From assembly GCF_000633455.1 (NCBI RefSeq), contig NZ_AYMG01000025.1:1-64000 (forward strand): a DNA stretch of 64,000 nt. The letters run 5' to 3'. The stretch is from Pedobacter jeongneungensis (lineage in GTDB: Bacteria > Bacteroidota > Bacteroidia > Sphingobacteriales > Sphingobacteriaceae). A program made the translations under genes and the position numbers. Within the stretch, counting starts at the first letter, position 1. Every line of letters starts with the position of its first letter. The notes below the pieces were generated by a model. It had not been told where the DNA came from. It worked only from the letters and a program-made list of their open reading frames with translations, and did no database searches. Shown here in pieces: positions 7,305 through 15,654 of this stretch.

Positions 7305-9059
7305 TTATCCTCTACCACCTCTTGATGGTCTTCCGCTTTCACCTCCACCTCTTTGTTGTGGCGGAGCTTCAGATCTTCTTTGTTCTTGTCTTTGTTGTTG
7401 AGCTTGAGCATCGCGTTGAGCCCTTTCTTGCTGCTGTTGTTGTTGTTGCTGAGCCCTTTGTTGTTGGGCCTGAGCATCACGTTGTGCTCTTTCCTGCTGT
7501 TGTTGTTGCGCTTGTTGTGCACGTTGTTGCTGCATTTGCTCATTACGTTGTTGCTGTGCCTGAGCATCGCGTTGAGATCTTTCCTGCTGTTGCTGCTGTG
7601 CCTGTTGCGCACGTTGCTGCTGCATTTGCTCATTACGTTGTTGTTGGGCTTGTGCATCGCGTTGAGATCTTTCCTGCTGTTGCTGCTGCGCCTGTTGTGC
7701 ACGTTGTTGCTGCATTTGCTCATTACGTTGTTGTTGGGCTTGGGCATCGCGTTGAACCCTTTCTTGTTGTTGTCCTTGAGCTTGTTGAGCACGCTGTTGT
7801 TGCATCTGCTCGTTACGTTGAGCCCTCTGTTGCTCCATTTGAGCTGCACGTTGCTGATCATCCTGACCGCGTTGCTGTGGCTGAACATCACGTTGTGTAC
7901 GTTGCTGATCGGCACTCATGCGGTCCTGATTACGCTGCTGTCTCATCTGCTCCAAACGTTGCTGATCCTGACCACGGTTTGCATTATCCTGTCTGTTTCC
8001 ATTATCGATACCGTTGGTACCTCCACGGCTAATACGGCCATTTGCATCCCTGTTATAAACCTCGCCCCTGTTATTAGGCTGATTATTATTATCTCTGCCT
8101 GCAGTGCCATTATTTCTATCAGGTTGTGTAGAGGTACGGTTATCTCTTGATCCAAAACGGTTATCGTTATTACCTGGATTTCCGCCTCTTTGATCGCGGT
8201 TGGTATAACCTTCGTTTCTTCCGTTTCTGCTAATACCAGCATTGCCCTGTTCAAATCTTCTTGGTGCAGCACTGCGGTTATCTACTGCGTTACGTTCTGG
8301 TCTTGGTCTGTAAATAGAAACCTCTCTGCCACCAACCCTGCTAGCGCCCGGTCTTGAACTTTGTGCATAACGGTAAACAGTTACGTCCCTATTGGTTGCA
8401 CGTCTGATATCTTCAATCCTTGGCCCGCCATAATAATTTCTTCTGTTATATACATAGGTATTATTGATGATGGTGGTATTGCGGATATATACATTGTTGC
8501 GTCCATAATCATATCTTGGAAAAGTATTGATATAAATGTTGCGCTGTGGAATAAAGTTCCAGCAGAATTCTGGTACAGTATAACGGCGGCCAAAGCTTAA
8601 ATTAATACTGATACTTGGTGCCATAGGCGCCCATCCGTAATAACCATCACCACTTCTCCAATCTACCCAGGCTGGTCCCCAACTGGTATCAGGTAACCAG
8701 ATCCATTGCCTGTAACTGTTAATTACCCAACGGCCATAGTGGAAAGGTGCCCAGCCCCAATCGTAACTGGAAACCCAGGTATTGCCGTATTCGGTCATAG
8801 CCCAACGTCCGTTTGTATAATATGGACGGAAATCACTTTGATCTACATCCGGACGCCAAACATAACCATATTGTGGATCCTGAATCCAGGTACCATAAGG
8901 CGAAAGTTCATCGTAAAAAGTCTGTAAAGAGATATTGCCAGTACTGTAACCATCATCCTGGTAATCGTTTTGATAGTCTTGTGCCCTGACAAGGGTAGTG
9001 GTTCCGGCAAGGAGCGCAAAGAGCCCCAGCACAAGTGCCGTAGATTTCAGTGTTTTCAT
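7305..9059 (-). CDS. Secreted DUF6600 (YXWXP-repeat) protein with Gln-rich tandem-repeat tail
   Basis: A 584-residue secreted protein. Residues 1-27 are a signal peptide (ending VRAQ). Residues about 45-170 are the aromatic DUF6600 region with recurring Y/W-x-W-x-P segments (YGYVWRP, WGWAPFHYGRW, QWIWLPD, YGWAPMAP). Residues about 185-360 are Arg/Asn/Gly-rich and look disordered. Residues about 395-560 are a Gln/Arg-rich tail with four 30-residue repeats (NEQMQQQRAQQAQ... QRDAQAQQQR). The C terminus is Gly/Arg-rich. Function unknown; a surface or envelope role is an inference. The repeats keep other frames open, but the signal peptide and domain identify this frame as the coding one. Confidence 0.85.
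   Translation of the reverse strand: MKTLKSTALVLGLFALLAGTTTLVRAQDYQNDYQDDGYSTGNISLQTFYDELSPYGTWIQDPQYGYVWRPDVDQSDFRPYYTNGRWAMTEYGNTWVSSYDWGWAPFHYGRWVINSYRQWIWLPDTSWGPAWVDWRSGDGYYGWAPMAPSISINLSFGRRYTVPEFCWNFIPQRNIYINTFPRYDYGRNNVYIRNTTIINNTYVYNRRNYYGGPRIEDIRRATNRDVTVYRYAQSSRPGASRVGGREVSIYRPRPERNAVDNRSAAPRRFEQGNAGISRNGRNEGYTNRDQRGGNPGNNDNRFGSRDNRTSTQPDRNNGTAGRDNNNQPNNRGEVYNRDANGRISRGGTNGIDNGNRQDNANRGQDQQRLEQMRQQRNQDRMSADQQRTQRDVQPQQRGQDDQQRAAQMEQQRAQRNEQMQQQRAQQAQGQQQERVQRDAQAQQQRNEQMQQQRAQQAQQQQQERSQRDAQAQQQRNEQMQQQRAQQAQQQQQERSQRDAQAQQQRNEQMQQQRAQQAQQQQQERAQRDAQAQQQRAQQQQQQQQERAQRDAQAQQQRQEQRRSEAPPQQRGGGESGRPSRGGRG
7370..7830. repeat. 90-bp tandem repeats inside the DUF6600 gene
   Basis: A 90-base unit recurs with landmarks at about 7531, 7621, 7711 and 7801 (TTGCTCATTACGTTG or, in the last, a two-base variant). 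Each unit encodes 30 Gln-rich residues. Shorter degenerate units flank it on the C-terminal side. The unit length is an exact multiple of three, so copy-number change would keep the frame. Confidence 0.85.
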
Positions 9060-9107
9060 TTGTGTGTTTATTTTAATAACCTAATGTGTGTGTATCAATT
9101 AGAGAAC

Positions 9108-9115
9108 CAAAATTA
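9108..9115 (-). promoter_or_regulatory. Candidate -7 box of the DUF6600 gene
   Basis: TAATTTTG on the minus strand matches TAnnTTTG and lies about 48 bases before the ATG at 9059. A TTG lies 16 bases further upstream, closer than the usual 19-21, so the -33 assignment is weak. Confidence 0.35.
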
Positions 9116-9325
9116 TAGAAGGTTTAATATGCAAGCATAGTTTTAGCGTTTTCCTTCAAATATTGCGTTGCAGGGCATATTTAACTAATATTTAACGTTT
9201 TAAGTGAAGTTTAATTGTGCAGAAAATTAGTCAGTTAGAAATAAAATTTGCTACACCTTTGCTTATAAAAGAGATTATATTGTGAGTACCGCAAACTTTA
9301 GAACTTAAATTCTATTTATTGTAAG

Positions 9326-9333
9326 TATTTTTG
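9326..9333 (+). promoter_or_regulatory. Candidate -7 box directly before the RsmI-like gene
   Basis: TATTTTTG is an exact TAnnTTTG match ending four bases before the ATG at 9338. If used, transcription would begin at or next to the start codon, giving a leaderless or nearly leaderless mRNA. No clear -33 TTTG. Confidence 0.4.
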
Positions 9334-9337
9334 TAGC

Positions 9338-10039
9338 ATGCAAAAAGGCACTTTATACCTTATTCCCGTACCATTGGCAGAAGAGGTAGCACACAAAACG
9401 TTTACTCCTTATTTGGTTGATACCATTAACCAGATTGATACTTACATTGTAGAAAATAGTAAAACTGCCCGCCGGTTTTTAAAGGAGGCTGGATTAAAAA
9501 CGCCCCAGAAAGATTTAATTGTACACGATTATGGCAAACATAACCGCACCGATTTAGGTCAGTTTTTTGTTGAGCTTAATGCGGGGAAAGATGTAGGTTT
9601 AATGAGCGAGGCAGGTTGCCCGGGCATTGCCGATCCAGGCGCCGATATTGTTGCCGAAGCACATAAACGCGGTATTAAAGTAGTTCCATTGGTAGGGCCA
9701 AGCTCCATTTTGTTAGCTTTAATGGCCTCAGGCTTTAACGGACAGAGTTTTGCCTTTTGGGGATATTTACCTATCGACAAGGAACAGCGCACCAAAAGGA
9801 TTAAAGATCTGGATTTATCGGCCAGCCGTTATAAACAAACTCAGATTTTTATCGAAACCCCATTCCGTAATAACCAGCTTTTCGAAGAGGTATTAAAAAG
9901 CTGCAAACCAAACACGCAGGTTTGTGTAGCCAGTAACTTTACCGCCGAAAATGAATTTATTAAAACGCAAAGTGTTTATAACTGGCGTAAAGAAGAAATA
10001 GACCTGCATAAACAACCTACTATATTTTTATTGTATTAG
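9338..10039 (+). CDS. RsmI-like tetrapyrrole-methylase-fold SAM methyltransferase
   Basis: A 233-residue protein of the SAM-dependent tetrapyrrole methylase fold, the family of the 16S rRNA C1402 2'-O-methylase RsmI. It begins GTLYLIPVPLAEE, has MSEAGCPGIADPG near residue 89 (SAM loop) and VVPLVGPSSILLALMASG near 113, then the FWGYLP and FIETPFRN motifs. It is shorter than classical RsmI (about 280 residues) and lacks the C-terminal extension, as in a second, common Bacteroidota paralog. So rRNA methylation is possible but not certain. Confidence 0.8.
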   Translation: MQKGTLYLIPVPLAEEVAHKTFTPYLVDTINQIDTYIVENSKTARRFLKEAGLKTPQKDLIVHDYGKHNRTDLGQFFVELNAGKDVGLMSEAGCPGIADPGADIVAEAHKRGIKVVPLVGPSSILLALMASGFNGQSFAFWGYLPIDKEQRTKRIKDLDLSASRYKQTQIFIETPFRNNQLFEEVLKSCKPNTQVCVASNFTAENEFIKTQSVYNWRKEEIDLHKQPTIFLLY

Positions 10040-10226
10040 AGGGTTCATTGGTTCATTAGCCATTGGTTAATGGGTGATAGTTGATAGTCAAATTGCCATT
10101 TCGAGAAGGCTTTTACGGGTTATTGCAACTGCATCACGAACGACTTTGAAAAAATCAAAACATATCAAGTTCCACATTGGTTGTTAATGTAGCGCTCTGC
10201 AATATTATTCACTAAATTTTATAGTT

Positions 10227-10406
10227 ATGAAAAATACAGGCACACCAAAAAACAATCCAACGGTTCAGGGTAGTTCAATAGCAGATCGCGCAAATCATGA
10301 TGTTAAAACGGATAAAAAAATCCAGGGTATTACCAACGGTGGCGGACAACGATCTGATCAGACTTCGAACAAGGACAATCAACGGAAGCACGATAATAAG
10401 AAATAA
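10227..10406 (+). CDS. Small hydrophilic protein of 59 residues, unknown
   Basis: An ATG-to-TAA frame beginning MKNTGTPKNNPTVQG and ending in a Lys/Asn/His-rich tail (QRKHDNKK). It is rich in Asn, Asp, Lys, Gln and Gly with no hydrophobic core, so it is probably disordered. A strong hairpin with a T-run starts immediately after the stop codon, which supports real transcription ending here. No RBS of the Shine-Dalgarno kind is obvious, as is usual in this phylum. Function unknown. Confidence 0.5.
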   Translation: MKNTGTPKNNPTVQGSSIADRANHDVKTDKKIQGITNGGGQRSDQTSNKDNQRKHDNKK

Positions 10407-10446
10407 AAAAAGGTGATGATCTTGAAAGATCATCACCTTTTTTTGT
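10405..10446. terminator. Bidirectional terminator between convergent genes
   Basis: A 13-bp stem, AGGTGATGATCTT (10411-10423) with AAGATCATCACCT (10426-10438), flanked by seven A on the left and a T-run on the right, so it can work on both strands. It lies between the 59-residue protein (+) and the collar protein (-). Confidence 0.85.
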
Positions 10447-10459
10447 TGATCATAAATTT

Positions 10460-10699
10460 CTAATCCGCGGGATGTCCAGGGTAATAGCCCTCTGTAGCAA
10501 TGATATATATTGCACCCTCTACTGACGGAAGTTTAGGCAAGGCAAAATTCGATCTGCCATCGCCGCCATAGCTTGTTTTGAGGATAGAAAATAACTGTAC
10601 ATTTTTAGTAATAGATAGCAGCGAGCCATCACATTTCGCAAATCCTACCGGCGCATAATCACCGGCAAAAAGGGTTATTGCCCCTAACATTAAATTCAT
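10460..10699 (-). CDS. Minimal phage tail-collar domain protein
   Basis: A 79-residue protein whose residues 5-55 match the tail collar (Mdp/microcystin-dependent protein-like) domain: GAITLFAGDYAPVGFAKCDG, then LFSILKTSYGGDGRSNFALP. The end, IYIIATEGYYPG, matches the closing segment of full-length collar proteins. Those usually have about 170-180 residues, so the middle His-loop region is missing here without any frameshift. No other phage genes are nearby. It may be a standalone secreted or structural adhesin piece; function uncertain. A second in-frame ATG is at codon 4. Confidence 0.7.
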   Translation of the reverse strand: MNLMLGAITLFAGDYAPVGFAKCDGSLLSITKNVQLFSILKTSYGGDGRSNFALPKLPSVEGAIYIIATEGYYPGHPAD

Positions 10700-10746
10700 A
10701 GCGTTTTTATTTAGTGTTTTATACTACTAAATAAATAAAATAATTC

Positions 10747-11271
10747 CTATTTCGCCATTACATTATAGAAATTATAATCTGTCATTGGTGCACCGGTAAT
10801 TCCCAAGTTGTGGCAAATGGTAATAATCTGCCCCCTGTGATAAGTACTATGATTAAAAACCTGCAGTATGTATTCAAAATTCTGAAAATCGCAACTAAAC
10901 CAAGGGCTCTGTATTGCTGTTTTTTCATTAAATTTATCTTCACCTATTGCTGTAACATAAACGGCAAGGTTTTCTGACTGTTTTAGTAATGCATTAAAAA
11001 CTTCTGTTAAACTATTGTATTCCCTAAACTCAAATTCGGTTTTAGTAAGGATAGAATACCAATATTCCTGCGTTTGTAAAATATGGGCAAGGGTTAACTT
11101 AACACTTTTAAAACTAGATAGCACTTCTTGCTCTAATAATGGTTCCGGATGTTTTTTCAACCAGTTTATCAAGGTCAAATTTGCCCAGAAATTATAGTTA
11201 GCATAGTTTTTCATTAAATACACAAGGGAAGTTTCTTCCATTGTTTCTGCGAATAATTGTTCCTGTACCAT
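10747..11271 (-). CDS. DinB family protein
   Basis: A 174-residue four-helix DinB/YfiT-like protein. Metal ligands expected of the family are visible: LAHILQTQEYW in the second helix (His near residue 63) and the C-terminal FNHSTYHRGQI pair. Such proteins are putative metal-dependent enzymes, often thiol transferases. The role is not known. It lies 47 bases upstream of the collar-protein gene on the same strand. Confidence 0.85.
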   Translation of the reverse strand: MVQEQLFAETMEETSLVYLMKNYANYNFWANLTLINWLKKHPEPLLEQEVLSSFKSVKLTLAHILQTQEYWYSILTKTEFEFREYNSLTEVFNALLKQSENLAVYVTAIGEDKFNEKTAIQSPWFSCDFQNFEYILQVFNHSTYHRGQIITICHNLGITGAPMTDYNFYNVMAK

Positions 11272-11596
11272 GTTTTTTGTTTTAGTTATACAAAGAAAAT
11301 ACTACGCACTGACAACCCTATGGCAGCGTAAAAATTAAACTTGAAATATTTTTTTATAAGCTTTTTTATTCCGCTTATCACCGCAAAAAGCACATCTAAA
11401 ACTCCATTCCAACTCAAATACAACCTTTAAAACAGACTGTTGATGTAAATTTTTAAATACAAATACAACTTTAAAACATTACAACAAACACTAATTAAGT
11501 TTTCGTGTAAAATTCAGGAATAGGCCAAAATTTATGTAACACGTTCTGTTACATTTGTTTCATCAGCTCTTAAGGATTAACTAACCTAAACTAACC
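11272..11596. other. Intergenic region with promoter and operator-like palindrome
   Basis: This 325-base AT-rich gap separates divergent genes (DinB on minus, HEIGH protease on plus). Apart from the inverted repeat and -7 box at 11535-11557, I see no gene, RNA or dispersed repeat. Confidence 0.6.
11535..11557 (+). promoter_or_regulatory. Operator-like inverted repeat overlapping a -7 box
   Basis: A perfect 7-bp inverted repeat, TGTAACA (11535-11541) and TGTTACA (11547-11553), with spacer CGTTC. The right arm overlaps TACATTTG (11550-11557), an exact TAnnTTTG -7 box about 40 bases before the HEIGH protease ATG. The layout would let a dimeric regulator block or guide RNA polymerase. Which regulator binds is unknown. 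Confidence 0.5.
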
Positions 11597-12358
11597 ATGA
11601 AAAAAAATCTAAAAAGAATCGCTATCGTTGCGATGGTTGCAGTCGTATTTGCAGCCTGTAAAAAAAACCAGGAATCAACAGTAACAGAACCACAGGAAAT
11701 TGTAAAAAATGCCGATAAGGTTTTACAGCACATTAAAAATCTGGGCTTCCCTGAGTCGAGCATTGTCGACAATGGAAATGAATATATCGTTGAGGAAGAT
11801 ATTATATTCCCTAAAAACATGGAAATCCCAGCCAGCTCGGCGGGACCAAGAACCGAACAGTACTATACCGGAAGTATTGTAAACGCTACTAAAAAGCTGA
11901 ATATCAGGATTTTTGTAGATGCATCTATGACATCAATGAGCAGCGAGATCAACAATGCCATTGCCCAATGGAATGCTGTTCCAAATTCTACTTTGCGCTT
12001 TAGTGTTGTAACTACAGCACCTTATGACATTCTGATCAAAGATGAAAACTTGGGATCTGGTGTTTGCGGTCAGGGACAATTCCCATCAGGTGGAAGTGCA
12101 GGTGCTCTGGTAAAAATTAACAAAAGTTATATTGCTGGTAACTCATTTGCACAACGTGCCAGAACAATTTGCCATGAGTTTGGTCACTGTATCTCATTCA
12201 GACACACCAACTGGGCTGCGATTGGCGAATCAAGTGCAACAAATGTACCTGGCGTAACCGGAACCGATGCATCATCGATTATGAATGGTGGTCAGTGTGG
12301 TTCGGGTGCTACTGTATTATCCCAAAAAGATAAAGACGCAACAGCTGCTTTATATTAA
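11597..12358 (+). CDS. HEIGH-type (M57) zinc metalloprotease lipoprotein
   Basis: A 253-residue lipoprotein: signal with lipobox FAAC, cysteine at residue 21. The zinc motif HEFGHCISFRH sits at residues 193-203, matching HExxHxxxxxH of the M57 dual-action HEIGH metallopeptidases, followed by the family's TNW and a downstream IMNGGQCG (Met-turn) near 233. The SerGly-rich middle (GQFPSGGSAGALVKI) is typical. It is expected to be exported and anchored to a membrane. Expression may be controlled by the palindrome at 11535. Confidence 0.85.
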   Translation: MKKNLKRIAIVAMVAVVFAACKKNQESTVTEPQEIVKNADKVLQHIKNLGFPESSIVDNGNEYIVEEDIIFPKNMEIPASSAGPRTEQYYTGSIVNATKKLNIRIFVDASMTSMSSEINNAIAQWNAVPNSTLRFSVVTTAPYDILIKDENLGSGVCGQGQFPSGGSAGALVKINKSYIAGNSFAQRARTICHEFGHCISFRHTNWAAIGESSATNVPGVTGTDASSIMNGGQCGSGATVLSQKDKDATAALY

Positions 12359-12404
12359 ACCCAAAATAATCAATTAACCTAAAACCAAATCCTTAAACCA
12401 GCTG

Positions 12405-12446
12405 AAGATGAGCTCGGGTACCCATGTAGTACCTGAGCTTATTCTT
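12405..12446 (+). terminator. Terminator after the HEIGH protease
   Basis: A 12-bp stem, GAGCTCGGGTAC (12410-12421) with GTACCTGAGCTT (12429-12440), two G-T pairs, followed by ATTCTTT. The descending arm overlaps the stop codon of the convergent minus-strand gene. Confidence 0.6.
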
Positions 12447-13110
12447 TAGCTAAAGCGATGATGTCTTTCCCTTCCAAAACCCGTCTTTCATCATTATGGC
12501 TTAAGGTATTGATCATCGCCTGGCCCAGCTCGGCCATGGTACAGAAACCACTTGGGTAAATGGCCCTACCAACCGGAAATAGCCAGTTGATGTACTTATA
12601 GAATTTATGCGCATATTTCTGCCCCGGCAATGGTTTAATAAAACCTGGACGGAAATTAAAAACCTGCTCAAAAGGTAGCTTTGTTAAGTCGCTTTCCGTT
12701 TTGCCTTTTACCTGTGCCCATTTCAAACGGCTATGCTCATTGGTCCCTCCACCAGAAACATAACAAAAAGTCATATCGCTATTAAGCTTGCTTAGTGTTT
12801 GCGCTACATGCATAGTGAGTGTATAGGTCATTTTGTAATAGGTATCCTGATCAACGCCTACTGAGGTAATCCCTAAACAAAAGAAACAGGCATTATAACC
12901 CATTAACTGACTTTCTATCTTAGAAAAATCGAAAAAATCGGAATGAATGATCTCTTTTAGTTTTGCATGGGTATAACCACAAGGTTTGCGGTTTATCACT
13001 AAAACGCTGTTAATTTCAGGACTGTTTAAGCACTGCATTAATACACCTTCGCCAACCATTCCTGTAGCACCGGTAATGATAACGTTATTCTGATCTCTTG
13101 TTTTTCCCAT
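12439..13110 (-). CDS. NAD(P)-binding Rossmann protein (epimerase/HTATIP2-like)
   Basis: A 223-residue short Rossmann protein with the nucleotide loop IITGATGMVGEG near residue 11 and the CFFCLGIT and FCYVSGGGTNE strands of atypical SDRs of the HTATIP2/NAD-dependent epimerase group. The classical YxxxK pair is not evident, so it may be a binding protein or an unusual reductase. Cytoplasmic. It lies 90 bases downstream of the dipeptidyl-peptidase gene on the same strand, but a terminator separates them. Confidence 0.75.
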   Translation of the reverse strand: MGKTRDQNNVIITGATGMVGEGVLMQCLNSPEINSVLVINRKPCGYTHAKLKEIIHSDFFDFSKIESQLMGYNACFFCLGITSVGVDQDTYYKMTYTLTMHVAQTLSKLNSDMTFCYVSGGGTNEHSRLKWAQVKGKTESDLTKLPFEQVFNFRPGFIKPLPGQKYAHKFYKYINWLFPVGRAIYPSGFCTMAELGQAMINTLSHNDERRVLEGKDIIALAKE

Positions 13111-13165
13111 GAAATGATTATTTACAAATTAAACGGTTAAAAGAGGGCATTGTTTAGTACAATAT

Positions 13166-13197
13166 ACAAAAAGAGCAAACTGTTAATTTGCTCTTTT
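13166..13197 (-). terminator. Terminator of the dipeptidyl-peptidase-like gene
   Basis: An 11-bp perfect stem, AAAAGAGCAAA (13169-13179) with TTTGCTCTTTT (13187-13197), and a 7-base loop. On the minus strand it runs into TTTTTG. It begins four bases after the stop codon at 13201. Confidence 0.85.
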
Positions 13198-13200
13198 AAA

Positions 13201-15336
13201 TTATCTTACTGTAGGGCCTTTCATCTGGTAATCTTTAGGAGGTTCTGCACCTAAAAGATTTTGTACAAAGTAATCCCAACGGCGGCGCATCATATAAGGT
13301 GAGTAAGTACCGTAACCATGAGCACTATTTGGAAAAATAACCAAATCGAATGATTTGTTTGCTTTCTCAAGCGCTTCTACTACCAATAGTGTATTGTATG
13401 GCGGCACGTTATCATCCATCAAGCCGTGCACCAGCATCAGTTTGCCTTTTAAGTTTTTAGCATAATTCTGGTTAGCCTGAGCTTCGTAATCTGAATTTTG
13501 TACCAGGCCGTTATAGCGTTCGCCCCAATCATCCTCGTAATTTCTGTTGTCGTGGTTTCCTGATTCAGAAATACCCACTTTAAAGAAATCGGGATAACGG
13601 AACATGGCCGCAGCCGTAGCAAAACCACCACCAGAATGACCCCAGATGCCTACTTTTGTAGTATCAATAGGATATTTTGCAGAAAGTTGTCTAATGGCTG
13701 CAATCTGATCGGGCAAGGTGTTCTCTGCCATATTACCGTAGCTCATGTCGTGGAAACTTTTAGAACGGTCGGGGTTACTGGTTCCCTCAATTACTACAAC
13801 AATAAAACCCAGCTCAGCCAGGGCCTGGTTATCGCCACGTGAAGCTGCGAACGCCCAGCTGCCTACACTACCACCCTGTGGGCCTGGATAAATGTAATCG
13901 ATAACGGGATATTTCTGGTTGGCATCCATTTTTGTTGGCGTAAAAACCAATCCATAAATATCGGTTTTACCATCTTTAGCTTTAAGCGAAACCGGAGCCG
14001 GGGCTTTCCAACCTGTAGCGGTTAATCTGGAAACATCTGTTTTTTCTAAAGTATTGATCAGTTTTCCATCCATGCTTCTTAGCACAGTAACTGCTGGTAC
14101 ATCTGGCTGGGAGTAACTATCAACAAAATAGTTGAAAGATGGAGAAAATACTACCTGGTGATTGCCAGCTTCTGGCGTTAAAAGGGTTAAGTTTTTACCG
14201 TCGAAACCAATTTTATACAGGTAACTGAAATAAGGATTACCTTTTTCGCGACCATTGGCGAAGAAATAAAGTGTACGTGCTCTTTCATCTACCTTAACTA
14301 AACGCGAAACCACAAAATTACCTTTGGTGATCTGGTTTTTCAATTTTCCATTACTGGAATCGTATAAATACAAATGTCCCCAGTTATCTCTTTCCGAATA
14401 CCAGATAATTTCTTTGGAAGCAGGAAGATAATGCCAGTTAATGGCACCCTGACCCGATTCGAACTGTGTTTTCACTGTTTCTTCGAAAACTTCCCTCACT
14501 GCACCGGTTGTAGCATTTGCAATACGGAATTTTTCATTTTTATGATCGCGGGAAGTGGATAGAAAGGCTACTTCCGAGCCATCAGCTTTCCAGTCGATAT
14601 CGTCAAAAGTACCGCTGCTCGAAATATCATCGCTCAAAGTTGCACGGTGCGGATCGGCAGGAATGTTGAGCGAAATTACTTTTGGATTTTCTACATCAAT
14701 AATCACCCTTCTGATGGTTGCAATCTGTTTATCACCTGGTAAAGGATATTTCCAGGCTTTTAATACGGGCGCGCCCACGTTAGTGGTTACGAGGTACATA
14801 TCTTTTGAATTTCTTTGGTCTTGCTGAAAGGTGGCTATTTTTTTCGAATCGGGCGACCAACGTAAAATTGGAGCATCGCTGTGTTTCCAGCCTGCGTTAT
14901 CGGTAGCATAACCGTAATCTTTAATGCCATCGGTGGTGAGCTGTGTTAATTTACCAGAGGCCACATCTTTCACAAAAAGATTATAATCTTTAATTAAAAT
15001 GGTTTTTTTCCCATCGGGAGATAACACCTCGTTGCGGCCACCCATACGTCGCGATGGCATTTCGCCGCCTTTATAATCAGTTGTTGGGGTTTTGGTTTTC
15101 TTTGCCGGATCTACAAGGAAAGTTTGTTCGGTACCATTGGTTTTAGTGCTGTACCAAAATTTATCGCCTTCGAGCCAGTTCGGTTGCACGCTGGCATGGT
15201 CGATATACTTTGCTGTGTTGTAGCTCATAAAACTTTCCGCTCGTTCGTAATCGCTAACGGTTAAAGTTTTTTGCTGAGCATTTGCTGTAATGGCCAAAGT
15301 ACAAGCCGTTACAGTAAGCCAATATTTATTCATCAT
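13201..15336 (-). CDS. Dipeptidyl peptidase IV-like S9 family serine peptidase
   Basis: A 711-residue S9 peptidase from the MMNKYW start at 15336, which gives a signal peptide ending ITANAQ. The N-terminal two thirds form a beta-propeller with DPPIV_N-type segments (LRWSPDSKKIATFQ). The C-terminal alpha/beta hydrolase holds the triad: Ser in GIWGHSGGGFA near residue 570, Asp in HGLMDDNVPP near 645, His in NSAHGYG near 673. It probably trims dipeptides in the periplasm. The frame is open up to 15465, but that extension lacks a signal and is rejected. Confidence 0.9.
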   Translation of the reverse strand: MMNKYWLTVTACTLAITANAQQKTLTVSDYERAESFMSYNTAKYIDHASVQPNWLEGDKFWYSTKTNGTEQTFLVDPAKKTKTPTTDYKGGEMPSRRMGGRNEVLSPDGKKTILIKDYNLFVKDVASGKLTQLTTDGIKDYGYATDNAGWKHSDAPILRWSPDSKKIATFQQDQRNSKDMYLVTTNVGAPVLKAWKYPLPGDKQIATIRRVIIDVENPKVISLNIPADPHRATLSDDISSSGTFDDIDWKADGSEVAFLSTSRDHKNEKFRIANATTGAVREVFEETVKTQFESGQGAINWHYLPASKEIIWYSERDNWGHLYLYDSSNGKLKNQITKGNFVVSRLVKVDERARTLYFFANGREKGNPYFSYLYKIGFDGKNLTLLTPEAGNHQVVFSPSFNYFVDSYSQPDVPAVTVLRSMDGKLINTLEKTDVSRLTATGWKAPAPVSLKAKDGKTDIYGLVFTPTKMDANQKYPVIDYIYPGPQGGSVGSWAFAASRGDNQALAELGFIVVVIEGTSNPDRSKSFHDMSYGNMAENTLPDQIAAIRQLSAKYPIDTTKVGIWGHSGGGFATAAAMFRYPDFFKVGISESGNHDNRNYEDDWGERYNGLVQNSDYEAQANQNYAKNLKGKLMLVHGLMDDNVPPYNTLLVVEALEKANKSFDLVIFPNSAHGYGTYSPYMMRRRWDYFVQNLLGAEPPKDYQMKGPTVR

Positions 15337-15654
15337 GTTAGTTAATCTTGCGATAAAAATAATACTGTTTTGGCAAATGATTGGTATTAATCGTGATACA
15401 AAATAGGTATGGAGCCGGCAGGAGAACGCAAAGAGCAAGCGGAACTTCCATTTTACCTTTCCCATATTACATCTTCCAATTTTTTATATCTTTACAAGAG
15501 ATATGAACAGAAAGAGCTGTCTTCCTCCACCAAACTTTAGTAAATAACATTGGTATGCCCATAAACATGCTATCGGCATGCAGGCATTGACCAGAAACGT
15601 TTATTTATTAATTTTTCAATTCTCGCCCTTTTTTTGGGCGACAGATAACTCTTT
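15337..15654. other. Intergenic region between divergent genes
   Basis: This 318-base gap carries the upstream regions of the S9 peptidase (-) and the EamA transporter (+). The only structure I see is a 6-bp hairpin, TCGCCC (15624-15629) with GGGCGA (15637-15642), a T-filled loop, 12 bases before the transporter start. It resembles a small terminator on the plus strand or a 5'-leader hairpin. No dispersed repeat. Confidence 0.5.

Noticed and set aside
7370..7830. Possible CRISPR array suggested by regular repeats
   Set aside because: The 90-base units have no spacers, are in frame and encode a protein repeat.
7253..7915. A second long minus-strand frame over the same repeats
   Set aside because: It is another frame of the same repeat tract and lacks the signal peptide and DUF6600 domain that identify the true frame. 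It also runs through the terminator.
7322..8150. Long open frames on the plus strand opposite the Gln-rich DUF6600 tail
   Set aside because: They exist because CAG/CAA repeats keep several frames free of stops. They encode monotonous Leu/Val/His-rich strings with no domain and overlap a well-supported gene on the other strand.
13201..15465. A longer N terminus for the S9 peptidase
   Set aside because: The upstream 43 codons are not peptidase-like and would bury the clean signal peptide that starts at 15336.
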